This document shows, piece by piece, positions 7,677 to 15,246 of a stretch of 25,963 nucleotides of DNA. Numbering within the stretch: position 1 is the first letter of the stretch; every line of letters starts with the position of its first letter. The translations under genes were made by a program, and so were the position numbers. The notes beneath the pieces are model-generated. The model searched no databases. It had not been told where the DNA came from and saw only the letters and a list, made by a program, of their open reading frames with translations. Source of the DNA: Vermiculatibacterium agrestimuris (lineage in GTDB: Bacteria > Bacillota > Clostridia > Oscillospirales > Oscillospiraceae); contig NZ_CALPCU010000026.1 in assembly GCF_943193085.1 (NCBI RefSeq), forward strand, positions 1 through 25,963, read 5' to 3'.

Positions 7677-8259
7677 GCGGAAGTTTCTGATGTTGTCCGA
7701 GGAGGAACTGGAGCGTCTCTATGAAGTCCATATGCGGCGGGATTTTCCCGCCGATGAGCTTAAACCCCTGTCCGCACTTCTGGCTATGATGGGACGGGGC
7801 GAGTATGAGCCTTACGGGCTTTTTCAGGACGGAGAGCTGTTGGCCTATGCCCTCTATTGGCGGGCGCCGGGGGAGCGCTATGTGATGCTGGACTACTTCG
7901 CCGTCATGCCCGAGATCCGCAATCAGGGCACCGGCTCGGAGCTGCTGCGGGATATGCTGGAGCGGTTCTGTAAGGACGGGGGCGGCGTATTTGGCGAGGT
8001 GGAGATCCCGGAGACCGGAGATGAGACGGTGGATACCCTCCGCCGCCGCCGGCTGGGCTTTTACGCCAGGGCGGGGCTGCGGCAGATGGGCTTTCGCACC
8101 TGTATTTTCGGCGTGCCCTACCTGGTTTTGGCCTATGGCCCGAAAATCTCCGACGAAGCCCTGATGGAGGTCACCCGGAAGCTCTACCGGGAGGCTTTTC
8201 CCGATAAGTCCTTCTACGCAAAACACGTGATCATTCCCTGGGAAGGAGGGGTGAAGTGA
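7669..8259 (+). CDS. GNAT family N-acetyltransferase, substrate unknown
   Basis: A 196-residue protein with a GNAT core. Evidence is the segment VMLDYFAVMPEIRNQGTGSELLRDML, where RNQGTGS fits the acetyl-CoA pyrophosphate loop. The N-terminal part is less conserved. ATG at 7669 is preferred because it is spaced correctly after GGGAGGAGG (about 7654-7662). The in-frame ATG at 7663 abuts that site. The gene overlaps the rimI stop by 8 bp and ends 1 nt before tsaD, so it belongs to the same operon. No substrate can be assigned. A role linked to translation is only suggested by its neighbours. Confidence 0.8.
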   Translation: MNERKFLMLSEEELERLYEVHMRRDFPADELKPLSALLAMMGRGEYEPYGLFQDGELLAYALYWRAPGERYVMLDYFAVMPEIRNQGTGSELLRDMLERFCKDGGGVFGEVEIPETGDETVDTLRRRRLGFYARAGLRQMGFRTCIFGVPYLVLAYGPKISDEALMEVTRKLYREAFPDKSFYAKHVIIPWEGGVK

Positions 8260-8260
8260 G

Positions 8261-9271
8261 TTGAATATCCTGGCTTTTGAGTCCACCTGCGATGAGACCG
8301 CGGTGGCGGTGGTGGCCGATGGCCGTGTCGTCCTCTCTGACGCCATTGCCTCCCAGGTGGATATGCATACCCTCTATGGCGGCGTGGTGCCGGAGATCGC
8401 CTCCCGGAAACACGTGGAGGCCATTGGCGGCTTGGCGGATCAGGCGCTTAAAGCTGCGGGCCTGACCCGCGGGGACATTGACGCCGTGGCGGTAAGCTAC
8501 GCCCCTGGCCTCATCGGGGCGGTGCTGGTGGGGGTGAACTTTGCCAAGTCGGCGGCCCTTGCCTTAGGCGTGCCCCTCGTTCCCGTTCATCATATCCGGG
8601 GACATATTGCCGCCAACTACATTGCCCATCCGGATCTGGAGCCCCCCTTTGTGTGCCTGTGTGTGTCAGGGGGGAACACCCTCATCGCCGATGTGCGGGA
8701 CTATACCGACATGGAGGTGCTGGGCGCCACACGGGATGACGCGGCGGGGGAGTGCTTTGACAAGGCCGCCCGGGTGCTGGGCATTGGGTATCCCGGCGGC
8801 GGCCCCATGGACAAGCTGGCCCAGGAGGGTGACGACAAGAAGTATGTCCTGCCCCGCTCCCATGTGGAGGGACATCCTCTGGATATGTCCTTCTCCGGGC
8901 TGAAAACGGCGGTTTTGAACCTGCTCCACAATGCGGAACAAAAGGGGGAGGAACTGGACGGCCCAGGTCTGGCGGCCTCTTTTCAGGCCGCCGTCAGCGA
9001 TATCCTGGTGCCGCGGATCATGGAGGCGGCCGGTCAGAAGGGCTATGGCAAGGTGGCGGTGGCCGGCGGAGTGGGGGCCAACTCCCGTATTCGCGCCGAC
9101 CTGGAAAAAGCCTGCAAGGCCAGCGGAGATAAGCTTTTCCTGCCGCCTTTGAAGCTGTGCGGAGACAACGGCGCCATGATCGGCAGTCAGGGCTATTATG
9201 AGCTTCTGGCGGGCCATGTGGCGGGAAGCGACCTGAACGCCTATGCCACCCGGGATCTGGGGCTGGGCTGA
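8261..9271 (+). CDS. tsaD: tRNA N6-threonylcarbamoyladenosine synthase subunit TsaD
   Basis: TsaD transfers the threonylcarbamoyl group to A37 of ANN-decoding tRNAs (t6A), working with TsaB and TsaE. The 336-residue length is normal. The start MNILAFESTCDETAVAVV, the metal motif HIRGH (His111 and His115, as in E. coli) and the ATP-site segment CVSGGNT are all present. The start is TTG at 8261, after GGAAGGAGGGG (8241-8251). No ATG, GTG or TTG in frame just upstream would fit better. It is the last gene of the polA operon. tsaB, tsaE and tsaC are not in the window. Confidence 0.96.
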   Translation: MNILAFESTCDETAVAVVADGRVVLSDAIASQVDMHTLYGGVVPEIASRKHVEAIGGLADQALKAAGLTRGDIDAVAVSYAPGLIGAVLVGVNFAKSAALALGVPLVPVHHIRGHIAANYIAHPDLEPPFVCLCVSGGNTLIADVRDYTDMEVLGATRDDAAGECFDKAARVLGIGYPGGGPMDKLAQEGDDKKYVLPRSHVEGHPLDMSFSGLKTAVLNLLHNAEQKGEELDGPGLAASFQAAVSDILVPRIMEAAGQKGYGKVAVAGGVGANSRIRADLEKACKASGDKLFLPPLKLCGDNGAMIGSQGYYELLAGHVAGSDLNAYATRDLGLG

Positions 9272-9293
9272 TCTTACCGGAGACCATATGTTC

Positions 9294-9334
9294 AAAAAGG
9301 CTGGGGAAAAGCATCGCTTTTCCCCAGCCTTTTT
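9294..9334. terminator. Bidirectional terminator between tsaD and leuA
   Basis: A perfect 19-bp inverted repeat (9294-9312 with 9316-9334, loop ATC) with A5 on the left and T5 on the right. It can terminate tsaD on the plus strand and leuA, which ends at 9351, on the minus strand. Confidence 0.93.
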
Positions 9335-9350
9335 GGTTGTTTCCAGGTGT

Positions 9351-11048
9351 TTAACGGCCCTGGTGGCGGGCCATCCAGGCCCGGTTGATGGCGGAAAGGA
9401 TGCCCCGAAGGGGCGCCAGGTTAATGTTGTGATCCAGACCCACGCCGAACACATCCTTGCCGTCTTTATCCCGGAGCTGGATGTAGGCCACCGCCATGGA
9501 GTCGGAACCGTCGGAGACGGCGTGCTCCTTATAGTCCACGAAGGTGAACCGATCCATTTTCTGGCCGTGGATGGCGTTGAAGAAGGCGTCGATGGGGCCG
9601 TTGCCCTCACCGTCCACCTCGAAGACCGTATCGGTGTGGCACAGAGTGCCGATGAAGCGGACGTGGGACTTGCCCTGTTCGTCCACCGTCTCCTGGAAGG
9701 CATGTTTGATAAGCTGATAGGGGGCGGTGGCGTCGATATAGTTGTGCTGGAACAGCTCCAGGATGCGCTGGGGCTGCAGCTCGGTACCCACCCGCTCCGT
9801 CTCGGCCTGGACGATGTGGCCGAACTCAGGGTGCATGGCCTTGGGCAGGTCGTAACCGAAGTTCTGCTGCATGACGAAGGCGGCGCCGCCCTTGCCGGAC
9901 TGGGAGTTGATGCGCACGATGGGCTCGTACTCCCGGCCCACATCGGCGGGATCGATGGGCAGGTAGGGGATCTCCCAATAGGGGCTGCCGCTTTCCCGCA
10001 TATATTGTGTGCCCTTGTTGATGGCGTCCTGGTGGGAGCCGGAGAAGGCGGTAAAGACCAGCTCGCCCACGTAGGGTTGCCGGGGGCCCACCTTCATCTT
10101 GGTGCACCGTTCATACACGTCACGGATGGCGTTGATGTGGGAAAAATCCAGTTCCGGGTCAACGCCCTGGGTGAAGAGATTCAGGGCAAGGGTCACCATG
10201 TCCACATTGCCGGTGCGCTCCCCGTTGCCAAAGAGGGTGGCCTCCACCCGCTCTGCGCCGGCCAGAAGGCCCAGCTCGGCGGTGGCCACGCCCTCGCCCC
10301 GGTCATTGTGGGGATGGAGGGAGATGATGGCCCGCTCCCGGCCGGGAAGGGCTTCGATAAAGTACTCGATCTCATCGGCGAAGTAGTTGGGCAGACAGTT
10401 CTCCACCGTGGTGGGCAGGTTCAGGATGACCCGGTGGTCAGCATCGGCGTGGAGGGCGTCCAGCACGGCGGCGCAGATCTCCGCAGCAGCGTCCATCTCG
10501 GTGCCCATAAAGGATTCAGGGGAATATTCATAGCGCAGATCCATGCCGGAGGCGATGACGCTCTGGGCCATGTCGTAAATAAGCGCCGCGGCGTCTACGG
10601 CGATCTTTTTCACGCCGGCCACATCGGTGTGGAAGACCACCTTGCGCTGAAGGGTAGAGGTGGAGTTGTAGAAGTGGAAGATCACGTGCTTGGCCCCCCG
10701 GATGGCCTCAAAGGTGCGGGTGATAAGGTGGGGCCGGGCCTGTACCAGCACCTGAAGGGTCACATCGTCGGGGACATGACCGTCCTCAATGAGGGTGCGC
10801 AGGAAGTCATATTCCACCTCGGAGGCGGAGGGAAAGCCCACCTCGATCTCCTTGACGCCGATGTCCACCAGCGTGTGGAACAGCTCCAGCTTCTCCTCCA
10901 CGTTCATGGGATCGATCAAAGCCTGATTGCCGTCCCGCAGGTCAACGGAGCACCAGACCGGAGCCTTTTTCAGCTCCTTGTCAGGCCAGGTGCGCTTGTC
11001 CCGCTTCAGGGGAACAAAGGGGATGTACTTTTCAAAACCTTGCTTCAT
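9351..11048 (-). CDS. leuA: 2-isopropylmalate synthase (LeuA type 2)
   Basis: LeuA condenses acetyl-CoA with 2-oxoisovalerate, the first committed step of leucine synthesis. The protein is 565 residues, fitting the longer type-2 subfamily. The catalytic N-terminus has SVDLRDGNQALIDP, the metal-binding part has LHPHNDRGEGVATAELG, and ATLFGNGERTGNVD is present. The C-terminal part fits the LeuA regulatory domain for leucine feedback. ATG at 11048 follows AAAAGGAGGAACC on the minus strand, whereas the longer frame would run into the T-box terminator. Expression is controlled by the T-box just upstream. No other leu genes are adjacent. Confidence 0.96.
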   Translation of the reverse strand: MKQGFEKYIPFVPLKRDKRTWPDKELKKAPVWCSVDLRDGNQALIDPMNVEEKLELFHTLVDIGVKEIEVGFPSASEVEYDFLRTLIEDGHVPDDVTLQVLVQARPHLITRTFEAIRGAKHVIFHFYNSTSTLQRKVVFHTDVAGVKKIAVDAAALIYDMAQSVIASGMDLRYEYSPESFMGTEMDAAAEICAAVLDALHADADHRVILNLPTTVENCLPNYFADEIEYFIEALPGRERAIISLHPHNDRGEGVATAELGLLAGAERVEATLFGNGERTGNVDMVTLALNLFTQGVDPELDFSHINAIRDVYERCTKMKVGPRQPYVGELVFTAFSGSHQDAINKGTQYMRESGSPYWEIPYLPIDPADVGREYEPIVRINSQSGKGGAAFVMQQNFGYDLPKAMHPEFGHIVQAETERVGTELQPQRILELFQHNYIDATAPYQLIKHAFQETVDEQGKSHVRFIGTLCHTDTVFEVDGEGNGPIDAFFNAIHGQKMDRFTFVDYKEHAVSDGSDSMAVAYIQLRDKDGKDVFGVGLDHNINLAPLRGILSAINRAWMARHQGR

Positions 11049-11078
11049 TGCTTGGTTCCTCCTTTTGCCGGGGGGTGC

Positions 11079-11112
11079 AAAAACGCCCCCGGCCATTTCT
11101 GGCCAGGGGCGT
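11079..11112 (-). terminator. Regulated terminator of the leuA T-box
   Basis: A 13-bp stem (11083-11095 with 11100-11112, one C/A mismatch, loop of four) is followed on the minus strand by five T residues (11083-11079). It lies between the T-box sequence and the leuA ribosome binding site, as expected. Confidence 0.9.
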
Positions 11113-11336
11113 AAGTTACGCGGTACCACCCTGATTCGACTGCCGGTCGTCCCGGACAGTCCTTATGGCCTCCAACAAGGCCGAGACCTGTAACGTGGTC
11201 ATTCCGTTCCGGCCTACTGATAGGGTTCAGCCGAACCGCTCGGGGATCAGTATATGCCAAAGGACTGACCCGCCGGCTCGCACCTGCCGCCGGCTCTCTG
11301 AAGGGGTTCCAGAGGCTTTCTTCCCGTCATTACGTT
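11079..11336 (-). promoter_or_regulatory. T-box riboswitch leader of leuA, CUG leucine specifier
   Basis: On the minus strand the T-box sequence AGGGTGGTACCGCG (11119-11132) is the hallmark that pairs with the tRNA acceptor end. Stem I features are visible: AGAGAGCCGGCGG (11287-11300) and a GCCGGC/GCCGGC apical stem. The likely specifier is CTG at 11248-11250, read in the context ATA-CTG-A followed by TCCCCGAGC. CUG is a leucine codon. Uncharged leucyl-tRNA should stabilise the antiterminator and allow leuA transcription. The terminator is annotated separately. Confidence 0.93.
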
Positions 11337-11342
11337 TTTCTT

Positions 11343-11371
11343 ATTCTAAAACGCTTCGGCCCATTTGTCAA
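11343..11371 (-). promoter_or_regulatory. Promoter of the leuA T-box transcript
   Basis: On the minus strand, TTGACA (11366-11371), a 17-nt spacer and TAGAAT (11343-11348). The -35 box includes the TGA stop codon of the upstream racemase gene. Confidence 0.88.
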
Positions 11372-12075
11372 GAGTCTTTTCCCTCGCCCTCCAGCGCCAG
11401 TTCCGCCGCCCGCCGGGCGTGGATGAGGGTGGTGTCAAAGACGGGGAGGGGGGTGTCCTCCTGGCCGATGAGCAGGCCGATCTCGGTACAGCCCAGGATG
11501 ACCCCCTGGGCGCCCTGCCCAGCCAGCTCTCCTATGATACGCAGAAACTCCGCCTTGGACTGGGGCTTCTGCACCCCCAGACACAGTTCCTCGAAGATGA
11601 CATGGTTGACCCGCTCCACATCCGCTTCCCCGGGAATGAGAACCTGAATACCCCGATCCACGAGCTTACGCTTGTAGAAATCCTGGCACATAGTGTACTT
11701 GGTGCCCAATAAGGCCACAGTGGAGACGTTGGCGCGCTCCAGTGCGTCGGCAGTGGCGTCGGCGATATGGAGGAGAGGGACATTTACCGCGTCTTGAACC
11801 TGAGAATATACCTTGTGCATCGTGTTGGTGCAGATGAGGATCAGTTCGGCCCCGGCCCGCTCCAGGGCACGGGCGCCATCGGCGAGGATGGCGGCGCTTT
11901 TGTCCCAATCCCCGGCAGACTGACAGGTCTCAATTTCCTCGAAGTCTACGCTGTACAGTACGATCTTGGCCGAGTGGAGGCCGCCCAGTTGCTCCTTCAC
12001 CAGCCGGTTGAGTTGCTGATAATAGGTGACAGTGCTCTCCCAGCTCATACCGCCGATCAGTCCGATGGTCTTCAT
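11368..12075 (-). CDS. Aspartate/glutamate racemase family protein
   Basis: A 235-residue member of the cofactor-independent Asp/Glu racemase superfamily (YgeA/aspartate racemase type). The two catalytic cysteines are present: Cys82 in LICTNTMHK and Cys196 in VILGCTEIG. The N-terminus KTIGLIGGMSWESTVTYYQ is typical of amino-acid racemases in this group. It likely interconverts L- and D-amino acids. Aspartate, glutamate or a broad range are all possible. AAAGGAG precedes the ATG on the minus strand. It has its own promoter and no terminator before leuA, so read-through into the T-box is possible. Confidence 0.9.
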   Translation of the reverse strand: MKTIGLIGGMSWESTVTYYQQLNRLVKEQLGGLHSAKIVLYSVDFEEIETCQSAGDWDKSAAILADGARALERAGAELILICTNTMHKVYSQVQDAVNVPLLHIADATADALERANVSTVALLGTKYTMCQDFYKRKLVDRGIQVLIPGEADVERVNHVIFEELCLGVQKPQSKAEFLRIIGELAGQGAQGVILGCTEIGLLIGQEDTPLPVFDTTLIHARRAAELALEGEGKDS

Positions 12076-12104
12076 AGGTTCACTCCTTTTGTTCCGTTCC
12101 TTTT

Positions 12105-12133
12105 AGTCTACGGCAAAATCAGGGCCTCGTCAA
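12105..12133 (-). promoter_or_regulatory. Promoter of the racemase-family gene
   Basis: On the minus strand, TTGACG (12128-12133), a 17-nt spacer and TAGACT (12105-12110), 30 nt before the ATG. Confidence 0.75.
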
Positions 12134-12175
12134 TAGAAAGGAACGGGGCTGCCGGGATTTTTTCTGTTTTGGAGG

Positions 12176-12203
12176 TTGACTTTTGGAGGAGGGGTGGTAT
12201 AAT
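12176..12203 (+). promoter_or_regulatory. Promoter of the ABC importer operon
   Basis: TTGACT (12176-12181), a 16-nt spacer and a consensus TATAAT (12198-12203) preceded by TGG (extended -10). It is divergent from the racemase promoter about 45 nt away. Confidence 0.85.
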
Positions 12204-12216
12204 AGCCACATAATAA

Positions 12217-12238
12217 TTTAGCGCTTTTAACCGCTAAA
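12217..12238 (+). promoter_or_regulatory. Inverted repeat at the start of the ABC operon transcript (possible operator)
   Basis: TTTAGCG (12217-12223) and CGCTAAA (12232-12238) form a perfect 7-bp inverted repeat with an 8-nt centre, about 7 nt after the expected transcription start. The position fits a repressor operator, or a small 5' hairpin. There is no poly-T tail and I do not recognise the site. No T-box precedes this operon. Confidence 0.45.
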
Positions 12239-12258
12239 GTAAATGGGGGAAATAGGGA

Positions 12259-13233
12259 ATGAAAAGAAAAAATTTACTGGCTTTGGGCCTTTCCGGGGCC
12301 CTGATGCTGTCTCTGGCCGCCTGCGGCGGCGGAACTACCGCCCAGACCGAGGATAAGTATGTGGTCGGCATCTGCCAGCTGGCGCCCCATCCCGCGCTGG
12401 ACGCGGCTACACAGGGGTTTATTGACACTTTGAAGGAGGCTCTGGGCGACAAGGTGGAGATCAGGGAGCAGAACGCCGGCGGTGAGGTGCCCAACTGCGG
12501 CACCATCATCGACGGCTTCGTGGCCGAGAAGGTGGATCTGATCCTGGCCAACGCCACCCCCGCCCTCACCGCCGCCGCTTCCGCTACCGCCGACATCCCC
12601 ATTCTGGGCACCGCCGTCACCAACTACGGCGTGGCGCTGGAGCTGGACACCACGGAGGATAAGGTGCTGGGCGGCAACATCTCCGGCACCTCCGACCTGG
12701 CCCCGCTGGATCAGCAGACCCAGATGCTCCACGACCTGTTCCCCGACGCCAAGCGGGTGGGACTGCTCTACTGCTCCGGTGAGGCCAATTCCCTGTTCCA
12801 GGTAGAGGGAGTCAAGGGGTATTTGGAGGATATGGGCTATGAATGTACCACTTACGCCTTTACCGATGTCAACGATTTGTCCTCTGTGACCCAGAATGCG
12901 GTGGATAACTCCGACGTGCTCTATATCCCCACCGACAACGCCGCCGCCAACAACACCGAAACCATCGCCAACATCGTCCTGCCCGCCAAAATGCCCGTAG
13001 TGGCAGGGGAGGAAGGCATCTGCAAGGGCTGCGGCTGCGTGACCCTCTCCATTAGCTACTATGAGTTGGGCCAGATCACCGGCCAGCAGGCGGTGGACAT
13101 CCTCACCGGCGCAAAGAAGGTGTCTGAGACTCCCATCGGCTTTGATACCACCCTGGATAAGAAATATAACGCCGCCAACTGCGAGGCTCTGGGCGTCACC
13201 GTCCCGGAGGACTACGTGGACATTGAGGACTAA
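12259..13233 (+). CDS. ABC transporter substrate-binding lipoprotein
   Basis: A 324-residue lipoprotein. Residues 1-21 form a lipoprotein signal peptide and Cys22 lies in LSLAACGGG. The mature part fits the ABC_sub_bind (PF04392) family: GICQLAPHPALDAATQGF at the start, VDLILANATPALTAAAS, and a C-terminal KYNAANCEALGVTVPEDY. TrpX-type binding proteins for aromatic amino acids belong to this family, but other ligands are known, so I do not name the substrate. It is the first gene of the operon. The upstream ribosome binding site (GGGGGAAATAGGG) is weaker than most here. A terminator separates it from the permease gene. Confidence 0.9.
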   Translation: MKRKNLLALGLSGALMLSLAACGGGTTAQTEDKYVVGICQLAPHPALDAATQGFIDTLKEALGDKVEIREQNAGGEVPNCGTIIDGFVAEKVDLILANATPALTAAASATADIPILGTAVTNYGVALELDTTEDKVLGGNISGTSDLAPLDQQTQMLHDLFPDAKRVGLLYCSGEANSLFQVEGVKGYLEDMGYECTTYAFTDVNDLSSVTQNAVDNSDVLYIPTDNAAANNTETIANIVLPAKMPVVAGEEGICKGCGCVTLSISYYELGQITGQQAVDILTGAKKVSETPIGFDTTLDKKYNAANCEALGVTVPEDYVDIED

Positions 13234-13252
13234 ATTACAGCTTGGCAAAAGG

Positions 13253-13285
13253 GCGGAAAAGGGCTTCCCTTTTCCGCTCCTTTTT
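13253..13285 (+). terminator. Intra-operon terminator after the binding-protein gene
   Basis: An 11-bp perfect stem (13253-13263 with 13267-13277, loop CTT) is followed by TCCTTTTT. It should end most transcripts after the lipoprotein gene and let a fraction read into the permease. TGC-TATACT (13285-13293) right behind it could be an extended -10 for a second promoter, with no good -35. Confidence 0.85.
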
Positions 13286-13329
13286 GCTATACTGTCCAAT
13301 GTGCTTGTTTTACGTATGGAGGGATTACT

Positions 13330-14277
13330 TTGGATTTCTTGACGGCATTTTTGAACTCCCTGCCCGGTGCGGTAGGGCAGGGGCTGATCTGGGGCATCAT
13401 CGCCATAGGAGTTTACATCACCTTCCGCATTTTGGATATCGCGGATCTGACGGTGGATGGCTCCCTGGTCACCGGCGGCGCTGTGGCGGCGCTGGGGATC
13501 ACCCTGGGCTGGAATCCCTGGGCCGCCCTGCTGGCGGCAGTGCTGGCGGGAATGTTGGCGGGTCTGGTTACCGGAATTTTTCATACCGTATGCGGCATTC
13601 CGGCGATCCTGTCGGGTATCCTGACCCAACTGGCCCTCTATTCCGTTAACCTGCGCATTATGGCCATCGGCGACACCGCCAAGACCAAGGCCACCCTGGC
13701 GGTGAGCGTGGATAAGTACGACCTGCTGGTATCCGCCCGGTATGTCCGTGAGATCGCCCTCAATAATCCCCTTCTGCTGATGGCGGTCTTTACCGTGCTG
13801 GTGATCGCACTGCTTTACTGGTTCTTTGGCCGGGAGATCGGCGCCTCCCTCCGGGCCACCGGCGCCAATCCCAATATGGCCAGAGCCCAGGGCATCAATA
13901 CCGACCGGAACAAGGTGCTGGGTCTGGTGGTATCCAACGGTATGGTGGCCATGGGCGGCGGACTGCTGGCCCAGTACCAGGGCAGTGCCACCATTGACAT
14001 GGGCCGGGGCGCCATCGCCATCGCGTTGGCTGCCGTTATCATCGGCGAGGTGCTGCTGGGCAAGGTGTTCCAGAACTTTGCCCTGAAGCTGCTGTCCTCC
14101 TCCATTGGCTCCATCATCTACTATGCGGTCATCACCCTGGTGCTCCGCCTGGGCCTGGAGTCCACCGACCTGAAGCTCCTCACCGCCCTGGTGGTCGCTC
14201 TGTTCCTGGCTGTCCCGTACTGGAAGGGCAAGTACTTTGGCAAGGGCGCCCGAAAGGAGGCGGTGAAGCATGCTTGA
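13330..14277 (+). CDS. ABC transporter permease (BPD_transp_2 type)
   Basis: A 315-residue membrane protein with about eight to nine hydrophobic segments, resembling permeases of the LivH/LivM class that pair with PF04392 binding proteins. Characteristic parts are WGIIAIGVYITFRILDIADL followed by TVDGSLVTGG, and FGREIGASLRATGANPNMA. The start is TTG at 13330, 7 nt after GGAGGG (13318-13323). No ATG lies close to the conserved N-terminus. The 3' end overlaps the ATPase gene by 8 bp. It would form a dimeric channel fed by the lipoprotein encoded upstream. Confidence 0.9.
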   Translation: MDFLTAFLNSLPGAVGQGLIWGIIAIGVYITFRILDIADLTVDGSLVTGGAVAALGITLGWNPWAALLAAVLAGMLAGLVTGIFHTVCGIPAILSGILTQLALYSVNLRIMAIGDTAKTKATLAVSVDKYDLLVSARYVREIALNNPLLLMAVFTVLVIALLYWFFGREIGASLRATGANPNMARAQGINTDRNKVLGLVVSNGMVAMGGGLLAQYQGSATIDMGRGAIAIALAAVIIGEVLLGKVFQNFALKLLSSSIGSIIYYAVITLVLRLGLESTDLKLLTALVVALFLAVPYWKGKYFGKGARKEAVKHA

Positions 14278-15064
14278 GATCAAGAATATTTGGAAGGCAT
14301 TCAACGCCGGTACAGTCAACGAGAAGGTGGCACTCAGAGGCGTCGACCTGACCCTGGCCGACGGGGAGTTTGTCACCGTCATCGGCGGCAATGGAGCGGG
14401 CAAATCCACTCTGATGAACGCTGTGGCCGGAGTCTATCCCGTGGATCAGGGCACCATTACCATCGACGGGGAGGATGTGACCAACCTGCCGGAGCACAAG
14501 CGGGCCAAGTATGTGGGACGGGTATTCCAGGATCCCATGCTGGGTACCGCCGCCACCATGCAGATCGAGGAAAACCTGGCCTTGGCCGCCCGCCGGGGGC
14601 AGGGGAGAGGGCTGCGGGTGGGCATCAACAAGACGGAGCGGGAGGCCTACCGAACTCTGCTGGCCACCCTGGGCCTGGGGCTGGAGGATCGGATGACCTC
14701 CAAGGTGGGACTTCTTTCCGGCGGGCAGCGGCAGGCCCTCACCTTGCTCATGGCGACGTTGAAAAAGCCCAAGCTCCTGCTTCTGGATGAGCACACCGCC
14801 GCCCTGGATCCCAAAACGGCGGCCAAGGTGCTGGAGACCACCGAGACCATCGTACAGCGGGATAAGCTCACCACGCTGATGATCACCCACAACATGCGGG
14901 ACGCCATCGCCCACGGCAACCGGCTCATCATGATGTACGAGGGCAGGATCGCCATCGATGTGTCCGGCGAGGATAAGAAAAAGCTGACAGTGGAGCGTCT
15001 TCTGGCCATGTTCAGCGAGGTCTCCGGCTCGGACGAGGCGGACGACAAGCTGCTGTTGTCCTAA
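14270..15064 (+). CDS. ABC transporter ATP-binding protein
   Basis: A 264-residue ATPase with every ABC motif: Walker A GGNGAGKST (39-47), Q-loop around 87, signature LSGGQRQ (149-155), Walker B LLLLDEHTAALD (169-180) and the switch His207. It powers import through the adjacent permease. AAAGGAGG (14253-14260) precedes the ATG, and the 8-bp overlap with the permease implies coupled translation. A terminator follows, so the operon has three genes. Confidence 0.95.
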   Translation: MLEIKNIWKAFNAGTVNEKVALRGVDLTLADGEFVTVIGGNGAGKSTLMNAVAGVYPVDQGTITIDGEDVTNLPEHKRAKYVGRVFQDPMLGTAATMQIEENLALAARRGQGRGLRVGINKTEREAYRTLLATLGLGLEDRMTSKVGLLSGGQRQALTLLMATLKKPKLLLLDEHTAALDPKTAAKVLETTETIVQRDKLTTLMITHNMRDAIAHGNRLIMMYEGRIAIDVSGEDKKKLTVERLLAMFSEVSGSDEADDKLLLS

Positions 15065-15080
15065 ATCAAAAAAGCGGGAA

Positions 15081-15108
15081 AGCGGCCCTTTTGCGGGGCC
15101 GCTTTTTT
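15081..15108 (+). terminator. Terminator of the ABC importer operon
   Basis: An 8-bp stem (15081-15088 with 15096-15103) and a T6 tract (15103-15108), 17 nt after the ATPase stop. Confidence 0.9.
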
Positions 15109-15246
15109 GCGCGCTTTTTGGCGGTTTCGCGGCCGGCGGGTCAAAAGAGGGAAGAAAGATCGGGCGGCGATTCATAAAATAGAAACATTTCTCTGCTAAA
15201 CTTAATTTGAACGAAGAAATAGGCATGAGAAACAAAGGAGGTAAAA

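Noticed and set aside
9243..11114. Long plus-strand frame across leuA
   Set aside because: It is antisense to leuA and its T-box terminator, and has no recognisable domain.
12274..14409. Minus-strand open frame of about 700 codons across the ABC importer
   Set aside because: It is antisense to two well-supported genes, crosses a terminator, and is composed of repetitive Gly/His/Gln-rich sequence.
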